A stretch of DNA of 64,000 nt from Tidjanibacter sp. (GCA_017936605.1 JAGBFH010000018.1:1-64000); one strand, 5' to 3'; shown: positions 1-11,027, numbered from the stretch's first letter. Made by a program: numbers and translations. The notes: generated by a model from the sequence alone, not told the origin.

Positions 1-4
1 GGCG

Positions 5-110
5 CCCCAAAAATTTTTAGGAGATACTTCGTATCTCTTTAACCCAATGCCGTAATTCTACCTATCGCCTTACTTCGGAATCCCAGCACTCGCTGGCACC
101 GTTGTGCCCG
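5..110 (+). repeat. Hairpin-rich dispersed repeat, unit 1
   Basis: This non-coding stretch at the window edge shares long words with 44892-45089: AGGAGATACTTCGTATCTCT, TTCGGAATCCCAGCACTCG and CTGGCACCGTTGTGCCCG. It contains three small inverted repeats: GAGATA/TATCTC around CTTCG, CCAGC/GCTGG and GGCAC/GTGCC. The remainder up to tsaB (111-218) echoes the same words in degraded form. Function is unknown; the repeat may continue beyond the window. Confidence 0.6.
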
Positions 111-218
111 ATACTGCGTATCGCTGCAACCTTAAGTCGTAGTTCTACCTACTGCCTTGCGTCGGACCCTTCCTATTAGAAGTGCCCCTTTGGAACAATA
201 TGTGCCTGCAAGACCCGC

Positions 219-926
219 TTAGAAGAGTTTTTTCTTGGAGGTGGTCACTATAAAATCCTTCAGGTAGAAGGGCTCGAAGTAGGCCACATCCTCCGTCTGG
301 CCGGCCTGGAGTCTGCGCTCGGCCTCGGCACACAGACCGCGAGCCGACGGCGCCACATTCACATACTCCGCCCACTCCAATATGCCGCTGCACTTCTCGG
401 CGCCATTGCCAAAGATGACCAACTTCTTGTGGGTGAGCAATATATCATAGAAGCTACGGTCCGTAACAACCTCCGCCACAACCTCCGAGAGGGGGTTGAG
501 CTTGGTGTCGAACAGCTCGGCGTAGACCTCCATCCTTCGTGCGTCAATCATAGGGCAGAGTGCCGCCTCGTCCCACTCCTCAATGTTGAGGATGCCGGCC
601 TCCACCTCCTCGGCAAGGCAGGCCGAGAGCGAACGAAGCGAGTCGATGGCCACCAGAGGAATACCCAGTGCATAGCAGAGGCCCTTGGCGAACGACACGC
701 CTATACGCAGACCCGTATAGGAGCCGGGGCCCTTGCCCACAGCCACCGCGTCGAGCTCATCGGGCTCGATGTTGTTCTCGCGCAGGAGCTCCTGGGTGAA
801 GACTCCCACCTTGCGTGCGTGGTCCTTGCCGAGGTCGCTCTCCCTCAAGGCTATCATCTCGCCATCTCTGGCCAACGCCACCGAACAGATATCGGTGCCC
901 GTCTCAATACATAAAATCAAACCCAT
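219..926 (-). CDS. tsaB: tRNA threonylcarbamoyladenosine biosynthesis protein TsaB
   Basis: The 235-residue product has the ASKHA-fold start of TsaB: ILCIETGTDICSVAL at residues 4-18, then VGKGPGSYTGLRIGVSFAKG around 63-82 and a PMIDARRMEVYAELF segment near 125. TsaB is the non-catalytic partner of TsaD in the complex that puts threonylcarbamoyl on A37 of ANN-decoding tRNAs in the cytoplasm. Length is normal for the family. It is a lone minus-strand gene, with repeat-type DNA on both sides. No promoter matching the Bacteroidota consensus is evident upstream. The call rests on these motifs and is secure. Confidence 0.93.
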   Translation of the reverse strand: MGLILCIETGTDICSVALARDGEMIALRESDLGKDHARKVGVFTQELLRENNIEPDELDAVAVGKGPGSYTGLRIGVSFAKGLCYALGIPLVAIDSLRSLSACLAEEVEAGILNIEEWDEAALCPMIDARRMEVYAELFDTKLNPLSEVVAEVVTDRSFYDILLTHKKLVIFGNGAEKCSGILEWAEYVNVAPSARGLCAEAERRLQAGQTEDVAYFEPFYLKDFIVTTSKKKLF

Positions 927-1083
927 AGTCTATTGAGTTGAGAGTTGAAAGTTGAAAATGGAGAGTTGAGAATGGAGATAAGATTCACAAAGTCCCAATA
1001 GTCCTTAAAGTCCTTAAGGTCCTTAAGGTCTTGAACCCACACCCCTCCAATAATTTTCAATTGTCCATTTTCAATTTTCAATT
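927..1083. repeat. Degenerate intergenic word array
   Basis: The gap between tsaB and smpB contains no gene. It consists of imperfect repeats of GTTGAGA/GTTGAAA, then CCTTAAGGT-type words, then TTTTCAATTG-type words. The same words recur in most other intergenic regions of the window. Confidence 0.6.
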
Positions 1084-1548
1084 TTATCTTCTGTAGTTTT
1101 TCTTTATTGCGTCCAGCTCGCGCTTGGTGTCGCGTTGCTTGATAGTTTCGCGCTTGTCGTACTCGTGCTTACCCTTGGCGAGGCCTATGGCCAGTTTGGC
1201 AAAGCCCCTGTCGTTGATGAAGACGCGCAGGCCCACGATGGTCACACCCTTATCCTGCGAGGCTCTCTCCAGCTTGTCCAACTCGCGGGCCGTCAGGAGC
1301 AGCTTACGGTCGCGGCGAGGGGCGTGGTTGTTGAGGTTGCCCCAGTCGTACTCCGCGATGTTCATACCCCTCACGAAGAGCTCGTGGTTCGAAAAGTAGC
1401 AATAGCAGTCCACAAGCGAAGCCTTGCCCAGTCGGAGCGACTTTATCTCCGTGCCGGCAAGCTGTATTCCCGCCACGAACTCCTCGAGGATTTCGTAGTT
1501 GAAATATGCCTTCTTGTTGCGAATATTTATGTTCTTATAGTTGCTCAT
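1084..1548 (-). CDS. smpB: SsrA-binding protein SmpB
   Basis: The 154-residue protein shows the SmpB signature: [20 protein letters not shown] near the N-terminus, [14 protein letters not shown] around residues 33-46, and a basic C-terminal tail ([15 protein letters not shown]) that enters the ribosome mRNA channel. SmpB escorts tmRNA to stalled ribosomes in trans-translation. Its ATG overlaps the dnaG stop by 4 nt (ATGA), so the two genes are translationally coupled and cotranscribed from the dnaG side. No tmRNA gene was seen in the window. Confidence 0.95.
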   Translation of the reverse strand: MSNYKNINIRNKKAYFNYEILEEFVAGIQLAGTEIKSLRLGKASLVDCYCYFSNHELFVRGMNIAEYDWGNLNNHAPRRDRKLLLTARELDKLERASQDKGVTIVGLRVFINDRGFAKLAIGLAKGKHEYDKRETIKQRDTKRELDAIKKNYRR

Positions 1549-3572
1549 AGAATGTTCCTATCTGTCTGGTGGGCAATCTTGTTGCGCTCGGCGTTCAGTT
1601 TGCCTATGGCCTCCAAAATCTGGGCCTCCTTTTGGTCATCGCCCTCCTCGAGCGAGGCCAGACGCTCGTTGAGTTGGGAGATGATGGCCTCAATGGCCTT
1701 TGACTTATAGAGGATGATGGCCTTGGGGATAACCTTGCCGAGCCTTATGAGCTCATCTTGGAGCCTGCGGGCCTGCTCCTTCTCGCTATCCTCGGCGCTG
1801 TCGGTGTAGCCCTCGCGCTTGCGCCAGATGGCCGACTGGCGGTGGTTCTCACCCTCGGTGAGGATGTCCACAGCCGCCGAGCTCGCCTCGGGGTTGTTGA
1901 GCTCTATGAAGTAGTGCTCGGGCACCTTCTCGCCCTCACCCACCTCGCCGCGGTGGGCCCTATAGCACTCCACAATGGCGCGGTAGCGGGGGTCCTGGAA
2001 GTAGACATCGTCGCCGTCGAGCGAGTCGAAGATGGAGTCGGCAACATTGAACGAAACGGTCATCTTGCCCTCCCTATATGTGAGCGTCAGGTGGCCATAC
2101 TTGATGAGGTAGCCGGCAATCTCCCTCTCGAGCTCGGTCATACTGCTCCCCACCTTCTGTCCCTCCAGCGAAACGCTCCTCTGTGTGCTCGCCTCCTCCT
2201 GCTGGATGTGCTGCTGCGCTCTGGTCACAAACTCGCGGGTCTCCTTGCCGTAGGTGGCACCCACGCTCTTGCGCACAACCTCACTCACCAGGATATCCTC
2301 GCCGATGTCCATAATCTTGGCGCACTCCTTGATGAAGACGGAGCGCTGAATCTTATTGGGAATCAGGGCTATGGAGCTCACGATGTCGGCAATGAGCTCA
2401 CCCTTGCGGATGGGGTCCCTCTCCACCTCCTTGGCGTAGAGCGACGACTTAAAGGTGATAAAGTCCTTCTGGTTGAGGGCGATATAGTCGCGTATCTCGT
2501 CGGCCGAGTGGGCGCGTGCATAGGAGTCGGGGTCCTCGCCCTCGGGCAGCACCACAACCCTCACATTGAGTCCCTCCTTCAGCACGAGGTCCACACCCTT
2601 GAGGGCAGCCTTGACGCCCGCCTTGTCGCCATCGAACAGGAGCGTAATGTTGTTCGTGAAGCGCGAGATTATCCTGACCTGCTCTACCGTCAGAGCGGTG
2701 CCGAGCGGCGCCACCACATTCTCGATACCCTTCTGGTGGAGCTGCACAACATCTATGTTGCCCTCCACCAAAATGCAGTGGTTCTCCTTGGTAATGGCGC
2801 TCTTGGCGAAGTAGATGCCGTAGAGGTTGTTGCTCTTGGAGTAGACGATGCTCTCGGGTGAGTTGAGATACTTGGCCTTGTTGTCGCTCTGGAGCGCGCG
2901 GCCACTGAAGGCGGTCACACGGCCCGAGATGGTGTGGATGGGGAACATCACACGCCCACAGAAACGGTCGTAGTAGCCGCCCGTTTCGCGCTTTATGGTA
3001 AGGCCCGTGTCGATGAGGAACTGCTCCTTGTAGCCCGCAGAGAGGGCGGCGCGCGTCATCGTGTCCTTCTCGCGCGAGGCCCTGCTCTCGGGGCAGTAGC
3101 CGAGGCCGAAACGCTTGATGGTCGCATCGGTCAGTCCGCGCGAGGAGAGGTAACTGTAGGCCACACTGCGACCCTCGTCGGTGGTGTTCATCTGCGCCAC
3201 AAAGTAGTCCGAGGCCCACGCGTTGGCAATCATCATACTCTCCCTATCGTCGTTGCGCTGCTTATCCTCAGGGGTCTCCTCGCGCTCCTCGACGGGTATG
3301 CCATACTTCTTGGCCACCCACTTGAGGGCCTCGGCATAGGTGAGCTTCTCGTGCTCCATCACAAAGGTCACAGCATTGCCACCCTTGCCACAGCCGAAAC
3401 ACTTATAGAGCCCCTTGGAGGGCGAGACGACAAACGACGGGGTCTTCTCGTTGTGGAAAGGACAACACGCCATAAAGTTCACCCCTTTCTTTTTGAGTGA
3501 AACGAAGTCGCTCACGACCTCCACCACATTGGCTGCGGCGTATATCTTATCTACTGTTGCCCTATCAATCAT
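1545..3572 (-). CDS. dnaG: DNA primase DnaG
   Basis: The 675-residue primase makes RNA primers for DNA replication. The CHC2 zinc ribbon is visible (C37, H40, C58, C61 in [11 protein letters not shown] and CFGCGKGG). It is followed by the catalytic core with the YFAKSAI segment and a TOPRIM domain around 265-345 ([17 protein letters not shown] and LLFDGDKAG, which carry the metal-binding acidic residues). A DnaB-interacting C-terminal region follows. Length is normal for Bacteroidota. It is the first gene of a dnaG-smpB pair. A promoter with one mismatch lies about 60 nt upstream (3632-3662). Confidence 0.96.
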   Translation of the reverse strand: MIDRATVDKIYAAANVVEVVSDFVSLKKKGVNFMACCPFHNEKTPSFVVSPSKGLYKCFGCGKGGNAVTFVMEHEKLTYAEALKWVAKKYGIPVEEREETPEDKQRNDDRESMMIANAWASDYFVAQMNTTDEGRSVAYSYLSSRGLTDATIKRFGLGYCPESRASREKDTMTRAALSAGYKEQFLIDTGLTIKRETGGYYDRFCGRVMFPIHTISGRVTAFSGRALQSDNKAKYLNSPESIVYSKSNNLYGIYFAKSAITKENHCILVEGNIDVVQLHQKGIENVVAPLGTALTVEQVRIISRFTNNITLLFDGDKAGVKAALKGVDLVLKEGLNVRVVVLPEGEDPDSYARAHSADEIRDYIALNQKDFITFKSSLYAKEVERDPIRKGELIADIVSSIALIPNKIQRSVFIKECAKIMDIGEDILVSEVVRKSVGATYGKETREFVTRAQQHIQQEEASTQRSVSLEGQKVGSSMTELEREIAGYLIKYGHLTLTYREGKMTVSFNVADSIFDSLDGDDVYFQDPRYRAIVECYRAHRGEVGEGEKVPEHYFIELNNPEASSAAVDILTEGENHRQSAIWRKREGYTDSAEDSEKEQARRLQDELIRLGKVIPKAIILYKSKAIEAIISQLNERLASLEEGDDQKEAQILEAIGKLNAERNKIAHQTDRNIL

Positions 3573-3631
3573 GACTCTCTCTTTGCTGGCTTTCTCGCGT
3601 GCGCAAGTCCGTTACGCGCGTAATTAGCAGG

Positions 3632-3662
3632 TAAAGGTACAAATTTCTTGTGAATCTGCAAA
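3632..3662 (-). promoter_or_regulatory. Probable dnaG promoter
   Basis: Reading the minus strand, TTTG (3662-3659) is followed after 19 nt by TACCTTTA (3639-3632). This has one mismatch to the Bacteroidota consensus TTTG-N19-21-TAnnTTTG. It would start transcription roughly 50 nt before the dnaG ATG. Confidence 0.5.
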
Positions 3663-3791
3663 AATCTCACCCCCGAGCGGCATTTTTTCTTCGGCCGATA
3701 GAGGGTTGTTACTCAGCCATTTGGGCCCTGCAAATTGCCCCCTCAAAATAATTTCGCCCCAAAAATTACCGCCGCGTGCAACAAAAAGCCC

Positions 3792-3799
3792 TACATTTG
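3792..3799 (+). promoter_or_regulatory. -7 element for the 3842 gene
   Basis: TACATTTG matches TAnnTTTG and lies about 40 nt before the ATG at 3842. No clear -33 TTTG is present at the expected distance. Confidence 0.5.
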
Positions 3800-3841
3800 T
3801 GTCTATAAGAGTAGAAGCAAACACAAAAACCAAAAAAACTT

Positions 3842-4351
3842 ATGAAAAGACTTACGCTCCTTATGGCTGCCATCGTTGTTGCCACAAGCCTCTCGGCACA
3901 AATCGGCAGTTGGCGCACCATCAATGTCAGCACCTGCGTTGTGAGCACCCAGGCCACCTTCACCAAAGGCATACAACACAACCGCCACCTCTTCTTGGGC
4001 TACGGTACGGGTGTTGACTACACCACCGTCTTCAACCTGAATCTCAACAACATACAGACCGGCAAGAGCGAGAGCATAAGCGTCGGTGGCCTCGCCCTGC
4101 CCATCTTTGTCGATGCCAAGCTGAGGCTCTTTGACGACTGGCTGTCGCCCTCTGTGAGGTTGCGCACGGGCGCACTCATTAACACCCATATGCCCGGTGT
4201 GGGACTCTTTGCCACTCCCGAGGTGGGCCTCGACATCTCGCGCTACTTCACCCTCTCGGTGGGCTGGAACGGCCACCTGCTCTACACCCCCAACTACGGT
4301 TGGTACCACCTGACCGCCTACCCAATGCTTGGCGCATCAATCAGGTTTTAG
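3842..4351 (+). CDS. Exported hypothetical protein, probable small outer-membrane beta-barrel
   Basis: The 169-residue protein begins with a signal peptide (MKRLTLLMAAIVVATSLSAQ, cleavage after SAQ). The mature part has alternating polar and hydrophobic segments rich in G, Y and T. It ends in an aromatic residue (YPMLGASIRF), as typical for outer-membrane barrels. I cannot assign a family; it resembles the many short barrel-like proteins of Bacteroidales. It is a single-gene unit with its own -7 element and a strong terminator at 4414-4455 shared with the converging gtrA-like gene. Confidence 0.75.
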   Translation: MKRLTLLMAAIVVATSLSAQIGSWRTINVSTCVVSTQATFTKGIQHNRHLFLGYGTGVDYTTVFNLNLNNIQTGKSESISVGGLALPIFVDAKLRLFDDWLSPSVRLRTGALINTHMPGVGLFATPEVGLDISRYFTLSVGWNGHLLYTPNYGWYHLTAYPMLGASIRF

Positions 4352-4413
4352 CAGAGTGAGTTCCTCGTGACTTAGGTCTGTTCGACCTTCGACCTTAGAC
4401 TTTCGACAAAAAC

Positions 4414-4455
4414 AAAAATCGCGGGTTACGAAAATGTAACCCGCGATTTTGTTTT
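4414..4455. terminator. Bidirectional terminator
   Basis: A-tract, then ATCGCGGGTTAC / GTAACCCGCGAT around a GAAAAT loop, then a T-rich tract. It lies between two converging genes. The stem sequence is almost identical to the one at 62897-62935. Confidence 0.85.
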
Positions 4456-4940
4456 ATTGTGCGGCCCCTCGGAAGGTCCAATACTTCTGGAGCAGGTAGC
4501 TATAGACAATCGTTATGAGGGAAGTAATAACCTGCGCCACAGGGGCGTAGAGGCCCACCCACTCCACAAACATCTTCAGGCATACATAGTTGATAGCCAG
4601 CGAGCCGAGCGTGGTGATAAGGTAGCGCACCGAGCTGACCCTATCGCCCAGTGGCGACCCCTTGAAGGATATTCGGCTCTGGAGCAGGTAGCCCGTAAGG
4701 AGTGTCACGGGGAAGGTCACAGCCAGCGCGGCAATGTGGCGCGAAATGTAGACAAAGCCCAGATTGAGGTAATCAAACCCCAGCACCAAATCATACAACA
4801 GCGCATAGAGCAACCAGTTGAGCACGAGGTTCACACCCCCACACACAGCGTACCTGAAGGTCTGCTTCGACATCACTCCCCTGAGGGGTTTAATGTAGAA
4901 GAGGTCGATAATCTTTGTTATGCGCTCCGCTATTTTCACC

Positions 4941-4966
<26 letters not shown>
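4454..4966 (-). CDS. GtrA family membrane protein
   Basis: Starting at the ATG at 4966 gives 170 residues with four hydrophobic helices and the GtrA pattern: FRYAVCGGVNLVLNWLLYAL, then LAVTFPVTLLTGYLLQSRISF, and the C-terminal VYSYLLQKYWTFR. GtrA proteins are inner-membrane proteins thought to move undecaprenyl-linked sugars or assist cell-surface polysaccharide synthesis; the substrate cannot be told here. The start lies inside the 3' end of uvrB (26-nt overlap in another frame), so it is probably translated from the uvrB transcript. A longer open frame to 5137 lies entirely within uvrB and is not preferred. Confidence 0.85.
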
Positions 4967-6950
<1,984 letters not shown>

Positions 6951-6973
6951 CCTAACTACTCGTTACTCTCTTC

Positions 6974-7048
6974 TGGTGACTCCGAGCGGAATCGAACCGC
7001 TATCGTAGGAACCGGAATCCTAAATTCTATCCATTAAACTACGGAGCC
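6974..7048 (-). tRNA. tRNA-Arg (anticodon CCG), CCA encoded
   Basis: On the minus strand the gene begins GGCTCCGTAGTTTAATGG and ends CGGAGTCACCA. The 7-bp acceptor stem pairs GGCTCCG with CGGAGTC (one G-T). The anticodon stem TAGGA/TCCTA holds the loop TTCCGGT, so the anticodon is CCG, reading CGG. The T arm GCGGTTCGATTCCGC is canonical. The discriminator is A and the CCA tail is genomically encoded. The first 13 nt are duplicated twice upstream as part of a 140-bp tandem repeat. Confidence 0.95.
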
Positions 7049-7359
7049 ATTTTTGCCGTCACCACAAAGGCGCGGCCATATTTCTACCACCCGCTCGGGG
7101 CGGATAAATTTTGCTGTGTTACCTATCCCCCAAACCCCCTTTCTGTAAAGGGGGCTTACTCGGGCAAGCCCGAGCAAACTACGGAGCCATTTTCGCCGCC
7201 ACCACAAAGGCGCGGCCATATTTCTACCAACCGCGCGGGGCGGATAAATTTTGCTGTGTTACCTATCCCCCAAACCCCCTTTCTGTAAAGGGGGCTTACT
7301 CGGGCAAGCCCGAGCAAACTACGGAGCCATTTTCGCCGCCACCACAAAGGCGCGGCCAT
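7036..7359. repeat. 140-bp tandem repeat containing the 5' end of the tRNA-Arg gene
   Basis: The word AAACTACGGAGCCATTTT recurs with a period of exactly 140 bp (ACGGAGCCAT at 7041, 7181 and 7321), giving two full units plus a partial third. Differences between units are few (for example TGCCGTC versus CGCCGCC). Each unit contains two inverted repeats, CCCCCTTT/AAAGGGGG and CTCGGGC/GCCCGAG. The first 13 nt of the tRNA are inside the repeat; the other two copies are tRNA fragments only. Confidence 0.9.
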
Positions 7360-7440
7360 TAGCTATTAGCTATTAATTGTCAATTTTCAACTGTCCATTG
7401 TCAATTGTCAATTGTCCATTTTCAATTTTCAATTCGACAA
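7360..7440. repeat. AT-rich degenerate word array
   Basis: Imperfect repeats of TTAGCTA, then of ATTGTCAATTTTCAA / ATTGTCC. The same words occur in other intergenic regions. Confidence 0.6.
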
Positions 7441-7454
7441 ATATCGTGGTTTTA

Positions 7455-7486
7455 TTTGAAAAAACCTCAAAAAATGTGTAGTTTTG
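7455..7486 (+). promoter_or_regulatory. Consensus promoter for the S24-like regulator
   Basis: TTTG (7455-7458), a 20-nt spacer and TAGTTTTG (7479-7486) match the Bacteroidota consensus exactly. Transcription should start near 7491-7494. This leaves the ATG at 7495 without a leader and favours the in-frame ATG at 7525. Confidence 0.75.
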
Positions 7487-7524
7487 CTCTATAGATGCAA
7501 AACAACTGCCTAAGAGTGGAGCCG

Positions 7525-8142
7525 ATGATTAAACCGAGCGCTAAAGAGAGATTGGAAAAGGTGGTGTGTTGGGCGGGGCTCAACACCGCAGCCTTCGCCA
7601 CACACATAGGGCTCTCGTCGCCACAAACCCTCTATCAGATAAAGTCGGGCAAGCACAACATCTCGCGCTCGCTGGCAGAGCGCATCTGTGCCCACTACCC
7701 CGAGCTGGACTTCGCCTGGCTCTTTGCAGGCGAGGGTGAGATGGTACGCCCACTGGAGGCCTCAATCCCCTATTACTTGGTGGATTGCACAGAGGTGGCC
7801 CTCGGCAACACTCCCGCCCTGCCCCACGGCAGAGTCAATATGATGGGCTGTGGCGACTGTGCCTTTGCGGCCCCGCTCAATGCCGCCACTATGGAGCCCG
7901 AAATATCGCGTGGCAGTGTTCTCTTCCTCCGAGAGATTGCACTCGAGGATGTACAGGTGGGCCAAACTCTGCTGGTAGCCACCGCCAAGATGGCCTCGGT
8001 GCGCAAGGTGGCCGACCTCTCCCCCACCCACTTACGACTGGAGGGCGGCGACCCAACCAAAGTGGCACCCCTAACTCTCGACCCGACACAAATCAGACGC
8101 CTCCTGGTGGTCAAGGCCGCCCTGGAGTGGAAGCATATCTAA
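7525..8142 (+). CDS. XRE-type regulator with degenerate S24/LexA-like C-terminal domain
   Basis: From the ATG at 7525 the protein has 205 residues. Residues 5-65 form a Cro/CI-type helix-turn-helix (LNTAAFATHIGLSSPQTLYQ, then ISRSLAERI). Residues 82-205 resemble the LexA/CI-C fold: ATMEPEISRGSVLFL corresponds to the GDSMxPxixxGd motif, but the nucleophilic serine position holds Thr122. The usual lysine region reads SVRKV. Self-cleavage is therefore doubtful. This is probably a DNA-binding regulator that uses the fold for dimerisation or sensing. It is the first gene before a histidine kinase (13-bp gap). The alternative start at 7495 adds 10 residues. Confidence 0.8.
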   Translation: MIKPSAKERLEKVVCWAGLNTAAFATHIGLSSPQTLYQIKSGKHNISRSLAERICAHYPELDFAWLFAGEGEMVRPLEASIPYYLVDCTEVALGNTPALPHGRVNMMGCGDCAFAAPLNAATMEPEISRGSVLFLREIALEDVQVGQTLLVATAKMASVRKVADLSPTHLRLEGGDPTKVAPLTLDPTQIRRLLVVKAALEWKHI

Positions 8143-8155
8143 ACAACTCAACGCT

Positions 8156-9211
8156 ATGAAAATGAAAATCAAAACCATAAATGGTGGCGCGTTCATCATT
8201 GGGCTTCTCTCCATCCTCTGCGTGACCATCGGCCTTGTGATAGGTCGTTTCTTCAGCGCGGATGACTGGTGGTGGGGCTTTGTCTTCGCCCTCGGCAGCG
8301 GAGTGATAATCTTCCTCGGTGCCAAGTGGGTGACCAAAAACTTCTTCATCCAGCGCATCAAGCCCCTCTACCGCATAGTGGTCGGCCGCGACATCAAGAC
8401 CACCGAGATTGCCGCCGAGCTCGAGCAGACCAACCACCCCGAGAGGTCGGTGAGCGCCGAGCTGAACCGCTGGGCCGAGCAAAACCAGAAGGAGATTGCA
8501 CGCCTCAAGGAGAACGAGAAATACCGCAAGGAGTTCGTGGGCAATGTGTCACACGAGATAAAGACCCCCATCTTCAACATCCAGGGCTACATCTCCACGC
8601 TGCTCGACGGCGGGCTCGAGGACCCCGTATTCACACGCCGCTATTTAGAGCGCACAGAGAAGAGCATCGACCGCCTGATAAACATCACCAACGACCTCGA
8701 GGCCATCTCGAAGCTCGAGTCGGGTGTGCTGACCCTCAACTACGAGCGCTTCGACATCGTGTCGCTCACGCGCGACATTGTCGACACCATTGAGTTCGAG
8801 GCCACCAAGAAGAACATCTCGGTGGTGGTGGGCTCCTCCTACACCGTACCCTACCCTCCCGTGTGGGTCAAAGCCGATGCCTACTACATCGAGCAGGTGC
8901 TCATAAACCTCATTATCAACTCCATACGCTACGGCAACGAGGGTGGCGAAACCTTCATCAAGTTTATCGACCTCTTCGACAAGGTGTTGGTGGAGGTGAG
9001 GGACAACGGCCGCGGCATCGCCAAGGAGGACATCCCGCGCGTCTTCGAGCGCTTCTACCGCACCGACAAGAGTCGTTCGCGTGAGCAGGGTGGCACAGGC
9101 CTGGGCCTCTCCATCGTGAAGCACATTCTCGAGGCCCACGGCGAGACCATCAATCTGCGTAGCGAATTGGGCAAGGGAAGTACATTTTCCTTCACTTTGA
9201 GCAAAAATTAG
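8156..9211 (+). CDS. Sensor histidine kinase, PhoR-like, without an adjacent response regulator
   Basis: The 351-residue protein has two N-terminal transmembrane helices (about 12-32 and 40-60) with almost no periplasmic loop, a linker, then HisKA with NVSHEIKTPIFNIQGYISTL (phospho-acceptor His near residue 142). HATPase_c follows, with the N box LINLIINSIRYG, G1 VRDNGRGIAKEDIP and G2 GTGLGLSIVKHIL. It should autophosphorylate and pass the phosphate to a response regulator, but none is encoded nearby; the upstream neighbour is an XRE/S24-like protein. The cognate signal is unknown. Confidence 0.9.
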   Translation: MKMKIKTINGGAFIIGLLSILCVTIGLVIGRFFSADDWWWGFVFALGSGVIIFLGAKWVTKNFFIQRIKPLYRIVVGRDIKTTEIAAELEQTNHPERSVSAELNRWAEQNQKEIARLKENEKYRKEFVGNVSHEIKTPIFNIQGYISTLLDGGLEDPVFTRRYLERTEKSIDRLINITNDLEAISKLESGVLTLNYERFDIVSLTRDIVDTIEFEATKKNISVVVGSSYTVPYPPVWVKADAYYIEQVLINLIINSIRYGNEGGETFIKFIDLFDKVLVEVRDNGRGIAKEDIPRVFERFYRTDKSRSREQGGTGLGLSIVKHILEAHGETINLRSELGKGSTFSFTLSKN

Positions 9212-9277
9212 CGCTTTTTAGCTATCTTTACACCCCATAAACGGACAAAACAAAAACAAATCAAACATATTTCGATT

Positions 9278-10150
9278 ATGACAACTTTTGCTGCTATTGT
9301 ATGGAATGTGGATCCTGTAGCATTCTCCATCTTCGGTCTTGAGATTCGCTACTACGGCATATTTTGGGCTCTGGCCTTCATCGCAGGTATCTACTTCTTC
9401 ACCAACTTCGTACGCCGCGAGAAGCTGCCCGAGAAGCTCGTCGATTCGCTCTTCTGGTGCGCCACGCTGCTCGGCATCCTCGGCGCAAGGCTCGGCCACT
9501 GCCTCTTCTATGAGCCCGAGGTCTACCTTGCTGAGCCGCTGCGTATTCTCAACATCCGCGAGGGAGGTATGGCCTCCCACGGTGCCGCCCTCGGTTTCCT
9601 CTTGGGCCTTGTGATCTTCTCGCGAATGAACAAAATATCCTTCTGGTGGGCCGCCGACCGCATTATGATACCTGTGGCTATCGGTGGCGCTGGCGTGAGG
9701 CTCGGCAACCTTATGAACTCCGAGATTTACGGCTGCCAGACCGACCTGCCCTGGGGCTTCATCTTCCAGCGCAACGGTGAGACCGTGGCTATGCACCCCA
9801 CTCAGATTTACGAGGCACTCTTCTATGTCCTTGTGTTTGTGGTGCTTCTATGGCTCTACTATAAGCGCGACGCCGGTCGCAAGCACCCCTCCCTGCTCTT
9901 CGGCGTAGGTCTTGTGGGCATCTTCCTCTCGCGCTTCCTCCTGGAGTTCATCAAGAACGACCAGGTGGCCTTTGAGGCCAATATGACTCTGAATATGGGT
10001 CAGCTGCTGAGCATCCCCTTTGTGATTGTCGGCATCATCTTCATCATCAAGGGCCTCAAGAGCGAGCCCCAGAAGATAGCCCTCGCAGCCACCGAGGAAC
10101 CCAAACGCAAAGCTCAGAAAGTGGCCCCTCCCACCGCCAAGAAGAAATAA
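9278..10150 (+). CDS. lgt: Prolipoprotein diacylglyceryl transferase
   Basis: The 290-residue inner-membrane enzyme transfers diacylglycerol from phosphatidylglycerol to the lipobox cysteine of prelipoproteins. Visible are several hydrophobic helices, GGMASHGAALGFLLGL near 105, and the signature GGAGVRLGNLMNSEIYG near 139-155. The tail after about residue 265 is lysine-rich and cytoplasmic. Several lipoproteins encoded in this window would be its substrates. An imperfect -7 (TATCTTTA, 9223-9230) precedes it, so it may have its own promoter. Confidence 0.96.
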   Translation: MTTFAAIVWNVDPVAFSIFGLEIRYYGIFWALAFIAGIYFFTNFVRREKLPEKLVDSLFWCATLLGILGARLGHCLFYEPEVYLAEPLRILNIREGGMASHGAALGFLLGLVIFSRMNKISFWWAADRIMIPVAIGGAGVRLGNLMNSEIYGCQTDLPWGFIFQRNGETVAMHPTQIYEALFYVLVFVVLLWLYYKRDAGRKHPSLLFGVGLVGIFLSRFLLEFIKNDQVAFEANMTLNMGQLLSIPFVIVGIIFIIKGLKSEPQKIALAATEEPKRKAQKVAPPTAKKK

Positions 10151-10178
10151 TCACCCACTCCCAAGCAAACGACTCACA

Positions 10179-11027
10179 ATGAGCAACATAGTCGACAAGG
10201 TAATATACAACACCCTCATCAGCGAGGGGCGCGTGGCACTCCCCGAGATTGGCACCCTCTGCCTTGAGGGTGAGCCCCGCACCGTACGCTTCGAGGAGAA
10301 CATCGACCCCGAGGCCCCACTCCTGACCGAGGTTATCGTAAAGATGGGCGGCATCTCCCTCGAGGAGGCCACCACCCTCTACAACGACTGGCGCTCCGCC
10401 TCACGCGAGGATAACGGCGCCATAACCCTCGAGGGCATAGGTCGAATCCAGCCCCGCACAATCGTTATGGACGGTGCCCTCGACAAGGCCCTAAACCACC
10501 ACTCGGACCCCCTGCCCACGGCGCGCCTTAAACGCCGTCGCACCGACAAGTGGCTGTGGTGGGTGCTGGGCATCGCCATTGCCGCCTGCGCAACCCTTTG
10601 GGCCATAATGCCTTGGGACATCAACGCCGTATTCATCGGCACAATGGAGGAGGAGAAAAAGGAGGAGCCTATAGTAGCCACACCCACAGTAGTACCCTAT
10701 GAGGAGGTAACTGAGGAGATTGTGGTAACCCCCGAGCCCGAGTCAAAGCCCACTGTGACCACGCCTGAGCCCACTGCAACCACCACGCCCACCACCAATA
10801 AGCGCTATAACCTCTCGGTGGGTGTCTATAGCACCAAACAGAACGCTCGCGACTGCATAAATCGCGACCCCCTGAAGATTGGCTCTGCTAATTATATAAT
10901 AGGTAACTACCCTGGCGGCAAATGGATAGTGATTGCCCACTCGAGCAACAGCAAGAGGGAGATAGAGTCGCTCCGCTCACAATATAAACGCAAAGGCAAG
11001 GATGTCTGGATCTACCAGCGATACTAA
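10179..11027 (+). CDS. HU-CCDC81-like and SPOR domain membrane protein
   Basis: The 282-residue protein starts with a domain resembling the prokaryotic HU-CCDC81 modules of Bacteroidota (IVDKVIYNTLISEGRVALPE at 4-23). One transmembrane helix follows (WLWWVLGIAIAACATLWAIM, about 123-142), then a periplasmic Thr/Pro/Glu-rich linker (160-205) and a C-terminal SPOR-like domain (YNLSVGVYSTKQNA to DVWIYQRY). SPOR domains bind denuded septal peptidoglycan, so a role at the division site or in envelope organisation is likely. It sits 28 bp after lgt and ends before a terminator hairpin. Confidence 0.8.
   Translation: MSNIVDKVIYNTLISEGRVALPEIGTLCLEGEPRTVRFEENIDPEAPLLTEVIVKMGGISLEEATTLYNDWRSASREDNGAITLEGIGRIQPRTIVMDGALDKALNHHSDPLPTARLKRRRTDKWLWWVLGIAIAACATLWAIMPWDINAVFIGTMEEEKKEEPIVATPTVVPYEEVTEEIVVTPEPESKPTVTTPEPTATTTPTTNKRYNLSVGVYSTKQNARDCINRDPLKIGSANYIIGNYPGGKWIVIAHSSNSKREIESLRSQYKRKGKDVWIYQRY

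Noticed and set aside
7176..7330. Possible second and third tRNA genes upstream of tRNA-Arg
   Set aside because: Only the first 13 nt of the tRNA are present in each repeat copy; no anticodon or T arm follows.
7036..7359. CRISPR-like array
   Set aside because: The repeat unit is 140 bp in direct tandem with no spacers, and no cas genes are present.
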